A DNA stretch of 64,000 nucleotides from Bryum argenteum (Eukaryota; Streptophyta; Bryopsida; Bryales; Bryaceae): assembly GCA_037043015.1 (NCBI GenBank), contig CM073325.1:2358501-2422500 (forward strand), in the 5' to 3' direction. Shown piece by piece: positions 20,401-33,103 of this stretch (position 1 is the first letter of the stretch; the number at the start of each line of letters is the position of its first letter). The notes beneath the pieces are model-generated. The model saw nothing but the letters and a program-made list of their open reading frames with translations, was not told the DNA's origin and ran no database searches. The position numbers were made by a program, and so were the translations under genes.

Positions 20401-22256
20401 TATTAGTTAGTAATCAATAAACTAGTAACCAAATATTTTATTATAGTAGTCATCATTTGTTTGCTGGTAATGCACAAATAATCTGCAAATTGGTATAAAT
20501 ATATGTTATTCGTTTGTTTGGTCATGAGATTGTTGACTTTACCGGGTTGTTTGGTATAGGTAGAGGTATGTTGTAATGGTGGTCCGAGTACGAATTGCTA
20601 TGGTCTTGTTTGAGCATCCTTTCGTGCACATCGTTGCTATTTTTTGAGCTAAACTCCACTATGGGAGGGGTTAGTAGTCCTACGTCATTGTTCTTATGTC
20701 CCGTGGGCATATCATGAAGGGTAGGTTGAACAAGCCTTTTATTCACGCCAACCCATGAGGGTTTGGTGCTCTTATTTATAAGATACATTATTTGGTTTTA
20801 ATTTCTACTATCAAACTCTAGGATCATGCAAGGCAACAATAATGCCATTTTAACATCTTATATGAATGATTAAGAGAAATTTTCTAAATTTTTTAATTAT
20901 ATATATTTGCTAATAAGCTAAAAGTTACTGAGAAAACTTGTTCAATGCTTTACTTATTTTACAAAGAATAGTATTAATGATCATAAATCTACATGTTTGT
21001 TTGTTTGTTTGTTTGAAACATTTTGACAATAAGAGAGACATTTACCACTTTTCTTGTAATCTTTAAAAATTAACGTAGCAAAAAAATTATAGATTGTAAA
21101 TACCGTCACTTGAGATTGAACCATATTTTTGACAAAAATTCATTTGACATTATAGTTACTTGTTGTATATAAGAAAAAGTCCGACAGAATCATTGGTTGT
21201 CAACATCATGCTTTGAATAACTCATCATTTTGAGGTAGTAAAAGAAAAGAAAATTCTAATAAATTGATAATGCACAATGAACTCTTTTATCTGAAATCTT
21301 TACATACACATGCAAAGTGCAACCTAACATCTCAAATTATACATGGAAGTGAATACTTCACACTCCAAGAGGTTGTAGAGGAGCTAAAAAGGCAAGTAAG
21401 AAGGTAAATTCATATGGGAAGGAATCATGTGCAACAACAACTTTTAATCACTTTACATGAAAAAGTAAGGAGGTTGAAAGGTATTTACAAAGGAAATTTA
21501 TTCTTCTATGCAGAATCCTGCATGCTTTGGTTTATATCATCTTCTATCCTAATTATGGTGATGTCGACGATCTCAAAACAAAAATACCGTATTCAAATGT
21601 CTTACCAAACTATACAATATGGGTCGATGGTGTTTCTACCAAAACTCCACCTATCAACACATCACAATCAAACATTTACTTTCATTAGAATCATCATTCT
21701 ATTGTATAGTATCACAAGTTATACATCCAAATTAATTCTACAAAATAGTATCTTGATTAGTTATGTTGCCTTATTTTCATTTGGTTTTATGTTGATTTTT
21801 GATAATCCTATATGTTTTATAAAACCAAGGTAAACTAGTGTAAGATCTTGGAGATATAAATCAAATGAAAGATGTCATTGGTTTTGTAATTGTTGTAAGT
21901 ATAAACCACGTAAATTCAGCAAACTTGGTTGCTACTTGATTTAGATGGGAGTTGAAATAAGCCACAAGAACTATGACATTTGTGATTTAATATTCTCTAC
22001 TTGGTGTTATGAATTTTTTTTTGCCTTAATTGTACCATCTCTAGATGGTTCTTACAAAAGTAAAGATAACAATCTTAAATACCTTTGACTCAAAAAGCTT
22101 TGAAAGGAAAATCCCAAAAAGTAAAATAAATAAATAAATAAACACACATTTATATATAAACAAAATAAGAAAGTCTATGATATGCATGTCCTAATTGCAT
22201 ATATACTTATAATTGAGTATATGATATATATTGTTTTATAGCAACCCATATTAGTG
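17440..22256. other. long AT-rich intergenic region
   Basis: Contains an A tract at 17550-17572, the probable 5' region of the zinc-knuckle gene to about 18480, then AT-rich DNA. A direct duplication of about 146 bp lies at 19425-19690 (shared tttagaagggaagaagaaca). Isolated ORFs at 20522-20788 (minus) and 21414-21833 (plus) have no recognisable product or clear splice partners. Confidence 0.5.
18436..18445 (-). promoter_or_regulatory. telo-box-like site above the zinc-knuckle gene
   Basis: The minus strand reads taaaccctaa, the plant telo-box, about 1 kb above the ATG. The stretch below it (18430-18200) is CT-rich on the minus strand, like a 5' UTR exon, and could be spliced to the ATG exon. 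Telo-boxes are known near start sites of translation and cell-cycle genes. Confidence 0.35.
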
Positions 22257-23618
22257 CTATAACCCACCTTTACAAGAGAAACCATGGCATATGGAAAGCC
22301 AAATGATAATGATGACTACAATGATAATAAGAACGACAATGAGCTTCACTTTCATATTTTGAAACCATATTTTACGCCGTAGTTGCCTTCCTTGCCTTTG
22401 AAAATTGTCCGCCTACCACACATAAGTATTCTTATATAAAAACTATTACTAGTTTATGTAGGAGAAAGAAAAAGTTACAAATTTTAATATACATATATGA
22501 CATACTGGAAATACATTTTTGAATGTTATTTTGATAGTGAGTCTTATAAAGTCGGTACTCAAAGTTTACAAGTAAAGCTCAATCAAATTTTTCAATTTGT
22601 AATATAAAATATGCATGGACTCAAAAGAGCATGAATGAAGGGAATTTAAATGTACTTGAAATCTTAAATTCTCGGTCTTGTCAACAAGAAGTTCAATCTT
22701 CTCTCCACGATCAAGCACCTATATAAGAGGAAATAAAAATATAATTCTATCAATTTATTTATTTTTTGAAAAGGAGTTCTTAAAGTGATTATGTAGTGTA
22801 TTTAATAAAAAACCAACAAAATTCTATATAGTCTTCATCACAACCTAGCTAACATATCCAACTTGATAATATGTTAGTGAACTCATTTAAAAAGATATAC
22901 ATTGTTGATATTTTATGCACTTGAGGAACCTTTTCAATGTTGTCCATCATAATCCCCTTCACTTCTGCAACTTGAGACTTGATTTTTGTGATTTTGTTCA
23001 TCTCATCAGGGTGTTCAACACAATATAGCATGTGGTCCTTGAGCTTCAAACTGTAAAACTATGTATTCAAACTGAGTTTAATGATGAAATTATTCCTATA
23101 AATTAGAAATTAAAACAATGCCTAAAATTCTCACCCAAATTCTTTGTCTAAACTATGTGCAACAGCGGCATCAGTCTTTCCTCCTCCATAGCGTCGCTTA
23201 AAGTCTTCCTTGACTCGTTCCAAAAAGGCGAAAGGAATTTGTCTTCCAAATTCTTCATCAGCTACAACTAAATATGCTGTAGATTTATAAAAGAGAGACT
23301 ATTATCAATGCACAAAGTATAATATGGTTATTCCAACTAGAAAGAAGGATACACGAAATACAACATAAAATATTACTTCACTCAAACACTTCAATAATTT
23401 GGCATTTGCAATAATAATAAAAACTTACTATAGCCTTCTTCAATGAGATAATTGAATGTGTGTCGATCACAAGTGTAAGTGAACTTGTTGTTGTTGGGTG
23501 GAAGTTTTTGCAAACACTGCACTGCAATTGTGCTAAAGTTTCCCGAGAAAGCTGTATATTCAGCCAATACTGTAGTACCTCGAGCTACAAAGCTATAAAT
23601 TAACGATTGGGTTCCCAT
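22257..23618 (-). CDS. VAMP72-type R-SNARE (longin), five exons
   Basis: Exons on the minus strand are 23618-23429, 23276-23135, 23050-22930, 22718-22656 and 22412-22257, with matching phases, giving 223 residues. The longin domain begins [20 protein letters not shown] and continues [20 protein letters not shown] and [17 protein letters not shown]. The SNARE helix has the zero-layer Arg155 in [18 protein letters not shown]. The C-terminal anchor is a run of Val/Ile (about 195-214) followed by CHGFSC. VAMP72 proteins drive fusion of secretory vesicles with the plasma membrane in land plants. The exons sit in AT-rich DNA and most are too short to show as long ORFs. No stop or frameshift was seen, so the gene looks intact. 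Confidence 0.92.
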
Positions 23619-25200
23619 TTTGGTCTTTCAATCCCTCCAAACAAGAGAAGATTTGTTGTTATGAATGTTGTAACTCCTACATGTGGCAGCCCTAGTTGGA
23701 GTCAATCTTCTTCTTTCTTCAAAGTCTTTGATGACATATATCAAGCCCAACTGGACACCTCAAAGACGTCAATAAATAACCTCGCCACCTTTATCTTCAA
23801 GGTAAATCATAATAAAAGCTTGTTCTTTAGAGATCTTCATATAAACCCCACAATTTAGATCTTGGTTGTATTGTGATCCTATTCTTACTACATACTATTG
23901 CACGATGAAAATCTTCATTTGTCTAATTTAAATCTTGAAGAAGAATGGAGTTCACCAAATTTTTAAAGTTAGTTGAAATTCCTTAACTACAACTAAGTTG
24001 ATTATTGTTGTCATTCCACAAACATGAAACACGAAAGAATGTAATTGTTTGACACAAACCATAATACTTCTACATTCAAAAGCTCTCACACTCAAATTTG
24101 TACTTTGAGTTTCTTCAACAATGTTTGAGTATCAAGAATATATGTAGACTTTTGCATAGTAGCAAGTTCATTAACTTCTTAAGTACATTAGGTTACAATA
24201 ACCGCAATGAAGAAATAGATTTCTTGATACAATGCATTTAAAACCAAGATTGGTGAATGAAATTTAGGTACGGTTTGTAAATATTTGGTTTCATGGTTCA
24301 ATCCGAATCACCCACTATTTTAGGTTTTTTAAAAACAATTAGACTCCTAATATAGGTAATGACTATAGCTGGACATGAGAGTTTAAGATGATTTTGTAAT
24401 GTAACAAGAAATTATACAACTTGAACTTTGATATCCTTGGTATCCTTGGTGGAATATACTTAAAGTTATATATCATACTTGTATTTATATGTGTCCTCCG
24501 AACACGTAAAAAATAAAAAAGTAAAAAAAATAATTAAAATAATTGAATAAATTGTCGGTATGGTCCAGTTTGTCCTAATGAAGAGCTATTTAGTTGGTGT
24601 TTTCCAAAAATTATCACCTGTCCAGTTGTCCCCGGTTTCCTCGTTCACGACCCCCCCTACTTTTCAGTTTTATAGGATGTTATCCGTTCCCATGTTCCCG
24701 ATTTTCCTATCTTCTATCATTGGTTCTTCTTCCTTTCTTTCTTTCTTTACGGCTCGCCATATCCAAACTCCAGATTTCCATTTTTTTATCAGTTCCCCTC
24801 CTTTGTTCACGATTCCCCATCCCCAAACTCCCCGTCTTCATTTCCATCATTTGTTCTTAGCTCTCACCATCCATTCCTAGTTCTTATCCCTTGTTCCGGG
24901 TTCCCAATTCCTAATTTTGTGTTATCATGTTTCTGGTTTCCTATTCTATGTTCCATTGTTTCCCGTTCCGCGTCCTCTTGCCCCCTCATTTCTTGCCCCC
25001 TCATTCCCGGTTCTAGATCCTTTGTTTCCTTGTTTTTGGTTCCAAGTTTCCAATTTAAGTATTTTGTTCCCTATTCTCGGTTTTCTACTCCATGTTCACT
25101 CAATATTCATTTCTATTTTCATGTTTATCATACCTTGTCATGTCGCCTCTTTGTTATATTACATTGATTTAATCGACTTCAAATAACAACCAAATACCAC
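23619..25200. other. intergenic with pyrimidine-rich low-complexity block
   Basis: AT-rich to 24540, then to about 25150 a C/T-rich block made of loosely repeated ttcccngttccc-like words. Open frames there (24560-24880, 24917-25186) follow the composition bias and are not taken as genes. Confidence 0.55.
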
Positions 25201-25259
25201 TTATGGAAACTCTTCAAACTCTTTAGAGCCGTCAACATCGTGCATACATGACCAGATGA

Positions 25260-25920
25260 TGATATCAAAAGGTTAGATATCAAAGTCTTATCATTATCGT
25301 GAATACAAACTCTTATCGTCGCCAAAGGTCTTGTCATTGACCAGATACATGAACTCTTTTTATCGTTGCTAAGAAAGTTGTCATTGTTTGGATCCTTAAA
25401 CTCTTCTCATCGTGGCCAGAAAGTCTTGTCATTGCCCGGATCTTTCAACAGTTTTCTTCATCATCACCAGAAAGTCTTGTCATTGTTTGGATCCTTGAAG
25501 CGTTGTCCTCCATGTCGCCACAAAATTTTGTCATAATCATTGATTTGATATTCTCATCTCCGCCACAATCTTGTCATGGACCCTTGAATTCTTTGCATTA
25601 AGAACTCTTGTCAGAGAGTGTCTTGTCATTGTCCACATACTCAAAGTCCTCTTATTGTCGCGAGAAGGTTGTGTCATTCTCCGGTTCATTAAACACTTCC
25701 CATCCTCGTAAGAATGTCTTATTACCATCTTATCATTGTCGAAATGCAGAATCCTTTATTAGTCTTGTCATTGTCCGAATCCTCAAATTCTTTGTGTCGT
25801 TGCGAGAATCTCTTAATATTATATTTCTATTGTCCAAATCTAGAATCCTTTTTACCGTCGAAATCCGGAATTTCTCTTTATCGTCAAAATCCCAAAAGTC
25901 TTGTCATTGTGAACAACATT
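25260..25920. repeat. degenerate minisatellite, period about 45-60 bp
   Basis: The core aagtcttgtcattgtccggatcctt recurs with variation near 25377, 25421, 25471, 25620, 25760 and 25900, with weaker copies between (25530, 25570, 25668). Units are divergent and spacing varies. ORFs inside it follow from the repeat. Confidence 0.7.
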
Positions 25921-27344
25921 AAGTCTTTTTTTGTTCTCACTGAGTGTTTTAGGACGCTTGGCAAGGAAGTCAAGGCAAGCATGGGGCCGAAGGAGGGCAA
26001 AAATTATGTCAATGTGACTCGTCCATTACTTGTAGTTCTAAAAATAAGCAATCGCGTGGAGAGGATTTTGCTCTCCATCGGCCCCATTTACGGCTTGACT
26101 AAGCTTCCCTTAATCATTATGAAGATTCTTATGGTAATTAACAAAAGTGTCAATTAATTCCTAAAGATCCAAAAAAGCTATGATGGCTTTTTGGAGTTCT
26201 CGCATGAGCATTATCCAACCAATTTTAATGGTTATGATCTAACAAATTACAAAAAATCATCAATTCAAATTTCATATGTCGGAAGAAAGTCAAGTAAGCT
26301 TTAAGATCCTACTGTTATATCTTCCAAATAATCCTTAATTGAGTTTTTTCAAGCATGTCGTGGACAGAGGTGATTTTTTGTAATTTGGAAAATTTTGCAT
26401 CAAGGATCTTCAAGGGGTTAAACAATTTCTATTTAACAAGATTACCAAATGTCATCATGTAACATATTTATGAAAAAGTCATATCAACAACATCCATACT
26501 TATGAAAGAATTTAATAGGGTGCCTTGTAATGTGAAAATTGAGCTTATTAATATCTTGTCCAGAAAAGGGTATTTGGATTATGAGCTTGCTTATTTCAAA
26601 ACCATTGTTTTGACTTTACTCTAAATTGTAATATATTCACAAGTAATTATTTGGATGTTGTAACGCCACAATCACAAACATCACCAAACTTAGGGAAATC
26701 ATCTCTTGTTTAAATATGGTAGGCAACATAATCAGCTGATGGCCAACACAATCCTTCAAAGGTGCTCTTGAAGGCCGGACACTAAATCCAATCCATGTTC
26801 CCTCTTGGAATTTCCAAATACGGAGGGAGGCTAATAAAAGGCTGCCCAGTATTTTTTTGTGTTTAAGGCCTTAAAATTCCAAGAAGAGGCTCTCTAGGAT
26901 AAAATGGGGGTGCAGACCCCAAGTTTCAAAAAAAAAAAAAAAAAAAAAAAACCTTGAGGGGGTCAAAAATGGAAAAACAAAAAACTCGGGCCCTACCTAA
27001 GTGGTGAACCCGGTTTGGATTCAGTGAGCGGCCTCTTGAAGGACCTATTCCACTTTTAAACCCCAACAATATTTTATGCAGGAAGTATCCTTACCCTTTT
27101 TCATAAAAATATCATACAATACATGGTAGACTCTTGGGCAACCAAAAACAAAACTGTCGAGGTGAAAGGACACCTAAAAGCTTGGTCGACCAAAGGTCAT
27201 ATTGATGTTTGAGAAAGTGCTGAAGAGTCCAAAACAACATGATTTTTCGAGCATCCCCAAATCCAATCAGCACTCATAGTTTGCTATTTACAGCATATGA
27301 AATTACTATTGTTCCATATGATAGTACACTAAATGAGATATATT
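25921..27344. other. intergenic, no supported gene
   Basis: AT-rich DNA with an A tract at 26928-26950. The part around 26760-27060 has moderate GC content and may be a decayed repeat. An ORF at 25714-26157 crosses the minisatellite and is not supported. Confidence 0.5.
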
Positions 27345-27348
27345 TTCG

Positions 27349-27440
27349 AAAAAAAAAAAGAAAAAAAAAAGAAAAAAAAAAGAAAAAAAAGAAAAAAAAA
27401 GAAAAAAAAAGAAAAAAAAAAAGAAAAAAAAAAAGAAAAA
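27349..27440. repeat. purine tract of A8-12G units
   Basis: Nine or so runs of 8-12 A separated by single G. It forces a poly-Lys frame on one strand and poly-Phe on the other, neither real. Confidence 0.95.
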
Positions 27441-28303
27441 CACGAACTTGTCGAGTGATGCCGGTTCAAGTCCTAAATTAACACATGGACGTTCATGGGT
27501 TGATAATTTAAAATGTGGAACCCTTCTATATACAAAAGCATCTTCATACACATTACATAAAAAACAAAACTAATTAAATACCCACACTAATTTCATACAC
27601 AATATTGTCAGGCTCATAAACAGATAAGAAATAGACACCCATGAACAAAAACAGAAAAGCATATTCCACTTTAAGCAGAATCAACTAATGAAAATGAATA
27701 GTTCTTGGCCAAAATAGACAAAAAAAATATTCTTCATAAAAAAAGGGAGGTAAAAGCCCAAAGGAAAGTGAGATGAGCTAAGATTGGCATAACAACGACG
27801 ACCCTGCCAAGGAAGCAGAAAACTCAAAGTACTTGCAATGGCAGAACGAGCTCCGTATTCATTTCAAGCTTCGAAGTGATCTAGGGTTTTGCAGCTTCTT
27901 CCCCACTCTCCTCTCGTCCTCTCGCCCTCTTGCCTCTCTCGCCCCTTTCCTTCCTGCGCTGATCGATCGCATTACGACCTTACTGCTTTTTACGGCATTC
28001 TTTTTCGATGTTTCTGGAGATTGCTGGACTTCAATGAAGTGCTCTGCCTTGTTGAAGGATTCCTGCTCATTCCTGTGCTTCCGGAGAGACGTGCTCTGTT
28101 CTTGAATCGGACTTTTGTGAGGTAGTGGCTCTCTTTTGACGTTTCTTGCTTTGTTCGGGTTTTGATGACCTAATGTATTGATTGAGCTGGATAAGGATGA
28201 GTAATGTCCGAATCGGTTGTCATGGAAGAAGAGAGGTGATGAGTTTGCGAGTTTTTGGTGCAGGAGAGCGATCGGGAAGCCGCTTGCTTGGTGGATTATC
28301 ACG

Positions 28304-30872
28304 ATGGTGAGCAATGGTGTGGACGCACGGCTGCCTCAACTTGATGATCCTGATTCTCCAGATGCTGAGGTCGTCGGGTGAGTGTCGCTTTCGTACTTCG
28401 ATATGGAGTTTTTGGTGGCCTAGGTCTTTTTCATGTATTGGTCAAAAGCTGAATACGTACGCTTACAGTGATTTCAGCTGCATTGCAAGTATGAGAGTAT
28501 GTATTACAGCGAAAGTGGTCTCTCTTGCTCTCACGATTGATCACTTGGTTACAAACTCATACTTATGGTACATGATCGACGTTCTGATCAGCATAGTTCA
28601 ATAGAGGTTTGGAATGTGGTGAACAGCTTGCATTGACTGAAGCTCTCGAAAGGTATGATGTAGTCGTGGCCTACATTAGGTTTTGTGGCAGAGTTTATGG
28701 ATGTATAGATGCCCAAGCTTGATACTCGCACTCTTATCTTACCCTTTCCACCGTTGTTTTAATTAGAGGGAAGAAGAAACGAGGTGGAAGAGCTCCTGGA
28801 GGCGAGAAGGGTGGGAAAGGTCTTCGTCACTTCAGTATGAAAGGTAAGTTCACATTCTCTACCTTTTCAGCTCGCAAATCATGTTGTTCAGAGATATCAC
28901 GTACTCAACGTCACGTTGATGGCTTTTTTATACTCTTGTATTGTAGTGTCTGAATTGCAGTAACAGTCTGCATTTGATTCGTGCTTCTCATAAGCAGTGA
29001 ATATGTAAGTATGTACAAATTGATGGAATGCGGAATGATGATTGGGTCTTACTTTGTTATTTGCTGATCTTGCATCTCTCTTTGTCCATTACGAGCCAGT
29101 TTGCGAAAAAGTGGAAAGCAAGGGACGAACTACATACAATGAGGTGAGTTTGTGTCTCAATCTCCCGATAGTTTTAAACCCGTTGAGGCTAAAGACGATT
29201 GTTGAGTATTAACGAAATGCATTCTGGAGTCGTTAGTTTGAATCTACACTGAAAGTGCTCATTGCGTACTACAGGTGGCAGATGAGTTAGTTGCCGAATT
29301 TACTAATCCAGACAGTCCACACGTCTCTCCTGATCAGGTTCGTCCTCACTTCACAGAGCTCTTATTTGGAAATGTCTGAATCCTCATGCTGATTGCTTGT
29401 TGTCGTTTCTGATCATTTCACTTTTCTCTTCAGGGAGCTAACAGTGTTGGTCTCCGTGCTGGGCAGCAACAATATGATGAGAAAAATATTCGGCGGCGTG
29501 TTTATGACGCCCTTAATGTGCTCATGGCCATGAATATCATTTTTAAGGACAAAAAGGACATACAATGGAAGGGGCTTCCATCTGCCAGTCTTGACGATGG
29601 AGCTGATCTCAAGGTGTCCGTGGCTCTATCTATTCCCTTTGTAGCTCACATCTCTACTCCTTCACTTTTATGTTGTCCACCATTTAATATATTTTTTTTG
29701 GGATACTTTCTTAGAGGGGGGCAATCATTTAGAATCTAACGGTAACGACTGCAGGCCGAAGGCATGCAAATAAGAGGAAGTATTGAGAGAAAGGCTGCTT
29801 ATCTACACGAGCTGCAGTCTCAGGTATTCCATTGTGGTTTGAGCCAATTCTATCGGCAGATATCTACGTGCTTAGTTTGAAGCATTTCTTGTGATGAAAA
29901 TGTTATTCTGATATATGGCGATCTCTTGGGCTTGTTGCAGATGATAGGCCTGCGTAATTTGGTGTCTCGCAATGAACGGCTTTCGCAGGGAAATAACTCA
30001 CTTCCAAACGGGGGTGTCGCGCTTCCATTCATTCTTGTGCAAGTGCGTTGCTAATCCCTACCTTGATGAACTCATTTGGTTCTCGCCTTTGTATTGTTTT
30101 ATCTTTCTGAAAAGCCACAACACTGGCCTCTAAAGTTGTCAGATGAAACCTGCTGCCTGTTAATGTACAAAGTGATCTGGATCATTCTCTCGCCATGTTT
30201 TAGCATTACTCGTTGGTTCCCAATCTCTTCGTAGACCTTTGGCTATCGAGCTGGTAATTGTTCAAGTTCCTGTATCAATGTCGATTCAATCGTATTATAT
30301 GGGCAAAGCATTGAAGTGAGGTAGTCAGAAGATGCTTTTTCGACGACGTCATTCGCCGCTAAGTTGAGATTCATTTGTCTCTTTCCTGCTGACATTCTTT
30401 TGGGATTGCTTGATAGACTCGGCCGCAGGCTACAGTGGAAGTCGAGATTTCGGAGGACATGCAAGTGGTGCACTTTGATTTTAATAGGTAATTTGACTGC
30501 TGATTTCTTTGCAAGCTTCCTGGTTTTTAACTTTGCACATTATGAGCGCTGTACTGATAACGAGTATTGGATGAACGCAGTACACCTTTTGAGCTGCACG
30601 ACGATGCATATGTTCTGAAAGCAATGAGCTTGCAAGAGCAGCAAGGTGGCGAGGGGCCGGAGGTTCTGGGTCACACTGATCATATCGATGAAGGTCTTGG
30701 GAACTTCGAGGACGATTCTCCGACGTTCTCGAATATTTTCCAGCGCTCAGGCTATCCTGCTCATCCAAGCTCTCCTTATTATGCTTCGATGCCTAATGCG
30801 GGTAAAAACTCATCTTGGCCTCCGGTTCCAAGTATTTTAAAAGCTAGAGTTAAGCATGAGAACATCTCGTAG
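28304..30872 (+). CDS. DP: E2F dimerisation partner (DP) transcription factor, nine exons
   Basis: Exons: 28304-28377, 28767-28843, 29100-29143, 29275-29337, 29434-29613, 29755-29823, 29941-30042, 30417-30487 and 30581-30872, all phase-matched, encoding 323 residues. The winged-helix DNA-binding part spans about residues 43-136, with the DEF-box sequence [15 protein letters not shown] (104-118) and DIQWKGLP. A coiled dimerisation helix follows ([20 protein letters not shown]). The C-terminal half has [19 protein letters not shown] and [16 protein letters not shown], as in plant DPs. DP pairs with E2F to bind cell-cycle promoters with RBR. The 5' UTR probably starts near 27840. The last about 70 residues are lineage-specific. 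The gene looks intact. Confidence 0.93.
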
Positions 30873-33103
30873 TGGATGCCTTCCCCCCTCTCTCTCTCTG
30901 TGGATCATGTGAGAAATGAATAATTTAGGCATGTACAAAATGGACCTCCTCCGTAGCATTCGATTAGATTAGTACCACTTTGGACACAAGTCCTGACTTC
31001 TTCGCATTCTAATGTATTGCCACCACTGATCATTGGTATTTATTGGAGAATTTAGAGTAGAATTTACCACCTGCAAAGGAGTTGTACTATATGTTTAGAT
31101 TAATATAAAGATTTTTCTTCACTTCTATCCTGCTATCATTTGCGTCGTTAGTTTTTTCGTAGTTTTATCTGCATAGATACTCTGGGTTTTGCCTTAATTG
31201 TTTAGGATTCTCGAGCACCTTAACGTGGAGTATAATAACAAGATTGAAAGCTTTTAAAGAAATGATAGTTTTCAATATTAACATGTTGTTGGCCATCTAT
31301 GAGAGCTCGAGTCTTTTACATTGCTTCTGCGAGCAAACAATGTGTTCAAAAGTACTTCGTAATTTTGAACTCGTAAGATTGTGCCTTGGACCCTCTTCAG
31401 ATCTGTGCCTTATCCATACTGCAAGTTCCCATTTTCACAACTCTGTGAAGCCATTATGGCCAGATATTTCATGTCAAGCTTTCGAGCAAATGTGCAGCAT
31501 ACACCAAAGACCCATATGGTTAACAGTTTACACTTGTAATGAGCTATATGCTGTTTCATCTTTTTTAACAACATTGATCAACTCTTTTGTAGATTGCAAG
31601 ATACGGTATTATTATATCTCCAAAAATTGCAATGAAGTGTCATACCTTTTGCACCTTGTTGGATTTGAGTGAAATTTGGACTCTCAGAGAGCATTCATAA
31701 ACTCTCTCCTTGCTAAAACAGTTTCATGCAAACGTTTGAGATTGTATGCAGTTGTCCAAGGTCTCATTGTCTCCTGGGTTTAGTGATTGTAACAACAAAA
31801 TGGAGATGTGTAGTGATTGAACAACTTGGGTTATGTAAAATGCAATGTGTTTTTTTTTTGGAATATCCCTCCATAGGATCTCTTGTTAATAAATGTCTAC
31901 ATAATCTACCCACAGATGAAATTTCATCAAATTTCACGTACAGTCAAAGTTTCAGTTTTTGTAAAAAACGTCTAATTAATTAATTAGAGCAAATGGACCT
32001 AATTCGGGCTTCTCTCCTTTAGTGGTTAACTCAAATCATGATAAATGTATGAGCCAAACTTATCAAGATCTTTCAAGAAGTACTAAATCAAAATGTGTAA
32101 GGAAATAATTGTGCTTGAGGAAGTGATGATGTAATTTCTCCTGCATGTTTTCATCCAAAAGTGAGAGTTCATCCCCCAATTCTCATCCATAGGTTCTCAA
32201 CTGCAACTTGAATCAAATACCTAACACTAATTCATCAAAACAAACCGATTTCTCTTCCAATCAAAGAGACCATAGCTATATCTTCCGGATACTTAATAAA
32301 ATTCAACCCATTTATTTATTTAATCTGCAAAAATTGAAAAAACAGAGGATTGGAATTAATTAATTAGTTGTGTTGTATTATTAAGGTTATCAAGGTATTG
32401 CTTCCACTTTTATAATAATTATTATTTTACTAAGAAGTTTCTTGAGTTGGTCGATAGGGAAGTCGAGAATTTGGAGTGATGACAAGTTGTAAGAGATCAC
32501 ATTTTGCATGTGATTGTAGGTTTTCATTGACATGTGACTATTGAATCACATTTATTTGGTTGCTCTTTCAATCAAAAAATGGGAGATTTAAGTTTGTTAT
32601 TGTGTAAGTAGACTTGTATAGTACATGAAAGTTATCATACGATAGAATGGGACAATCACAATCTTTTTGGAGTATATACCTTCCAAATGTTGTTGTTGTC
32701 ATTTTTTAGTTTTGAGTTGAGTGCATGTGATCAATGTTGTCTTATTAAACAAAATTCCTGTTCATTTTGTCATACAAGATGTACATTTGATACGTCGAAG
32801 ACGTTTTAGATGTACATCTCATCTTAATTGTGTCTGACAAATGAATATGAATTTTGTCTGATAAGACAACTCTGAGTGCGAATATGTGGAGGTTGTGTAA
32901 CGAGGTGAACGAGGAAGGTAGTTAAAAATGTCAATTTTTTCGATTGAAGCACTTGGACTTGCTAATCAATTGCACCTACCCAGAAGTTTATTTTATTATT
33001 TTATTATTTGTTTATTAATCATGAACTCTTTCTCATAGTTGTGAACAAATTGTTGTAGGTTGTCCAAAATAGACTCTTGTAGCAAGAGTTTCCGAACTTT
33101 CTC
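30873..33103. other. intergenic, DP 3' flank and upstream of coiled-coil gene
   Basis: DP 3' UTR probably ends around 31120. ORFs at 31244-31672 and 31726-31983 lack similarity and splice context. The remainder is AT-rich with no repeat that I can define. Confidence 0.5.

Noticed and set aside
24560-25186. Pro/Phe/Ser-rich open frames
   Set aside because: Follow from pyrimidine-rich low-complexity sequence.
27460-27475. ggttcaagtcc, tRNA B-box-like
   Set aside because: Upstream is an A/G tract with no tRNA body.
27239-27481. poly-Lys ORF and its poly-Phe mirror
   Set aside because: Created by the A8-12G tract, not coding.
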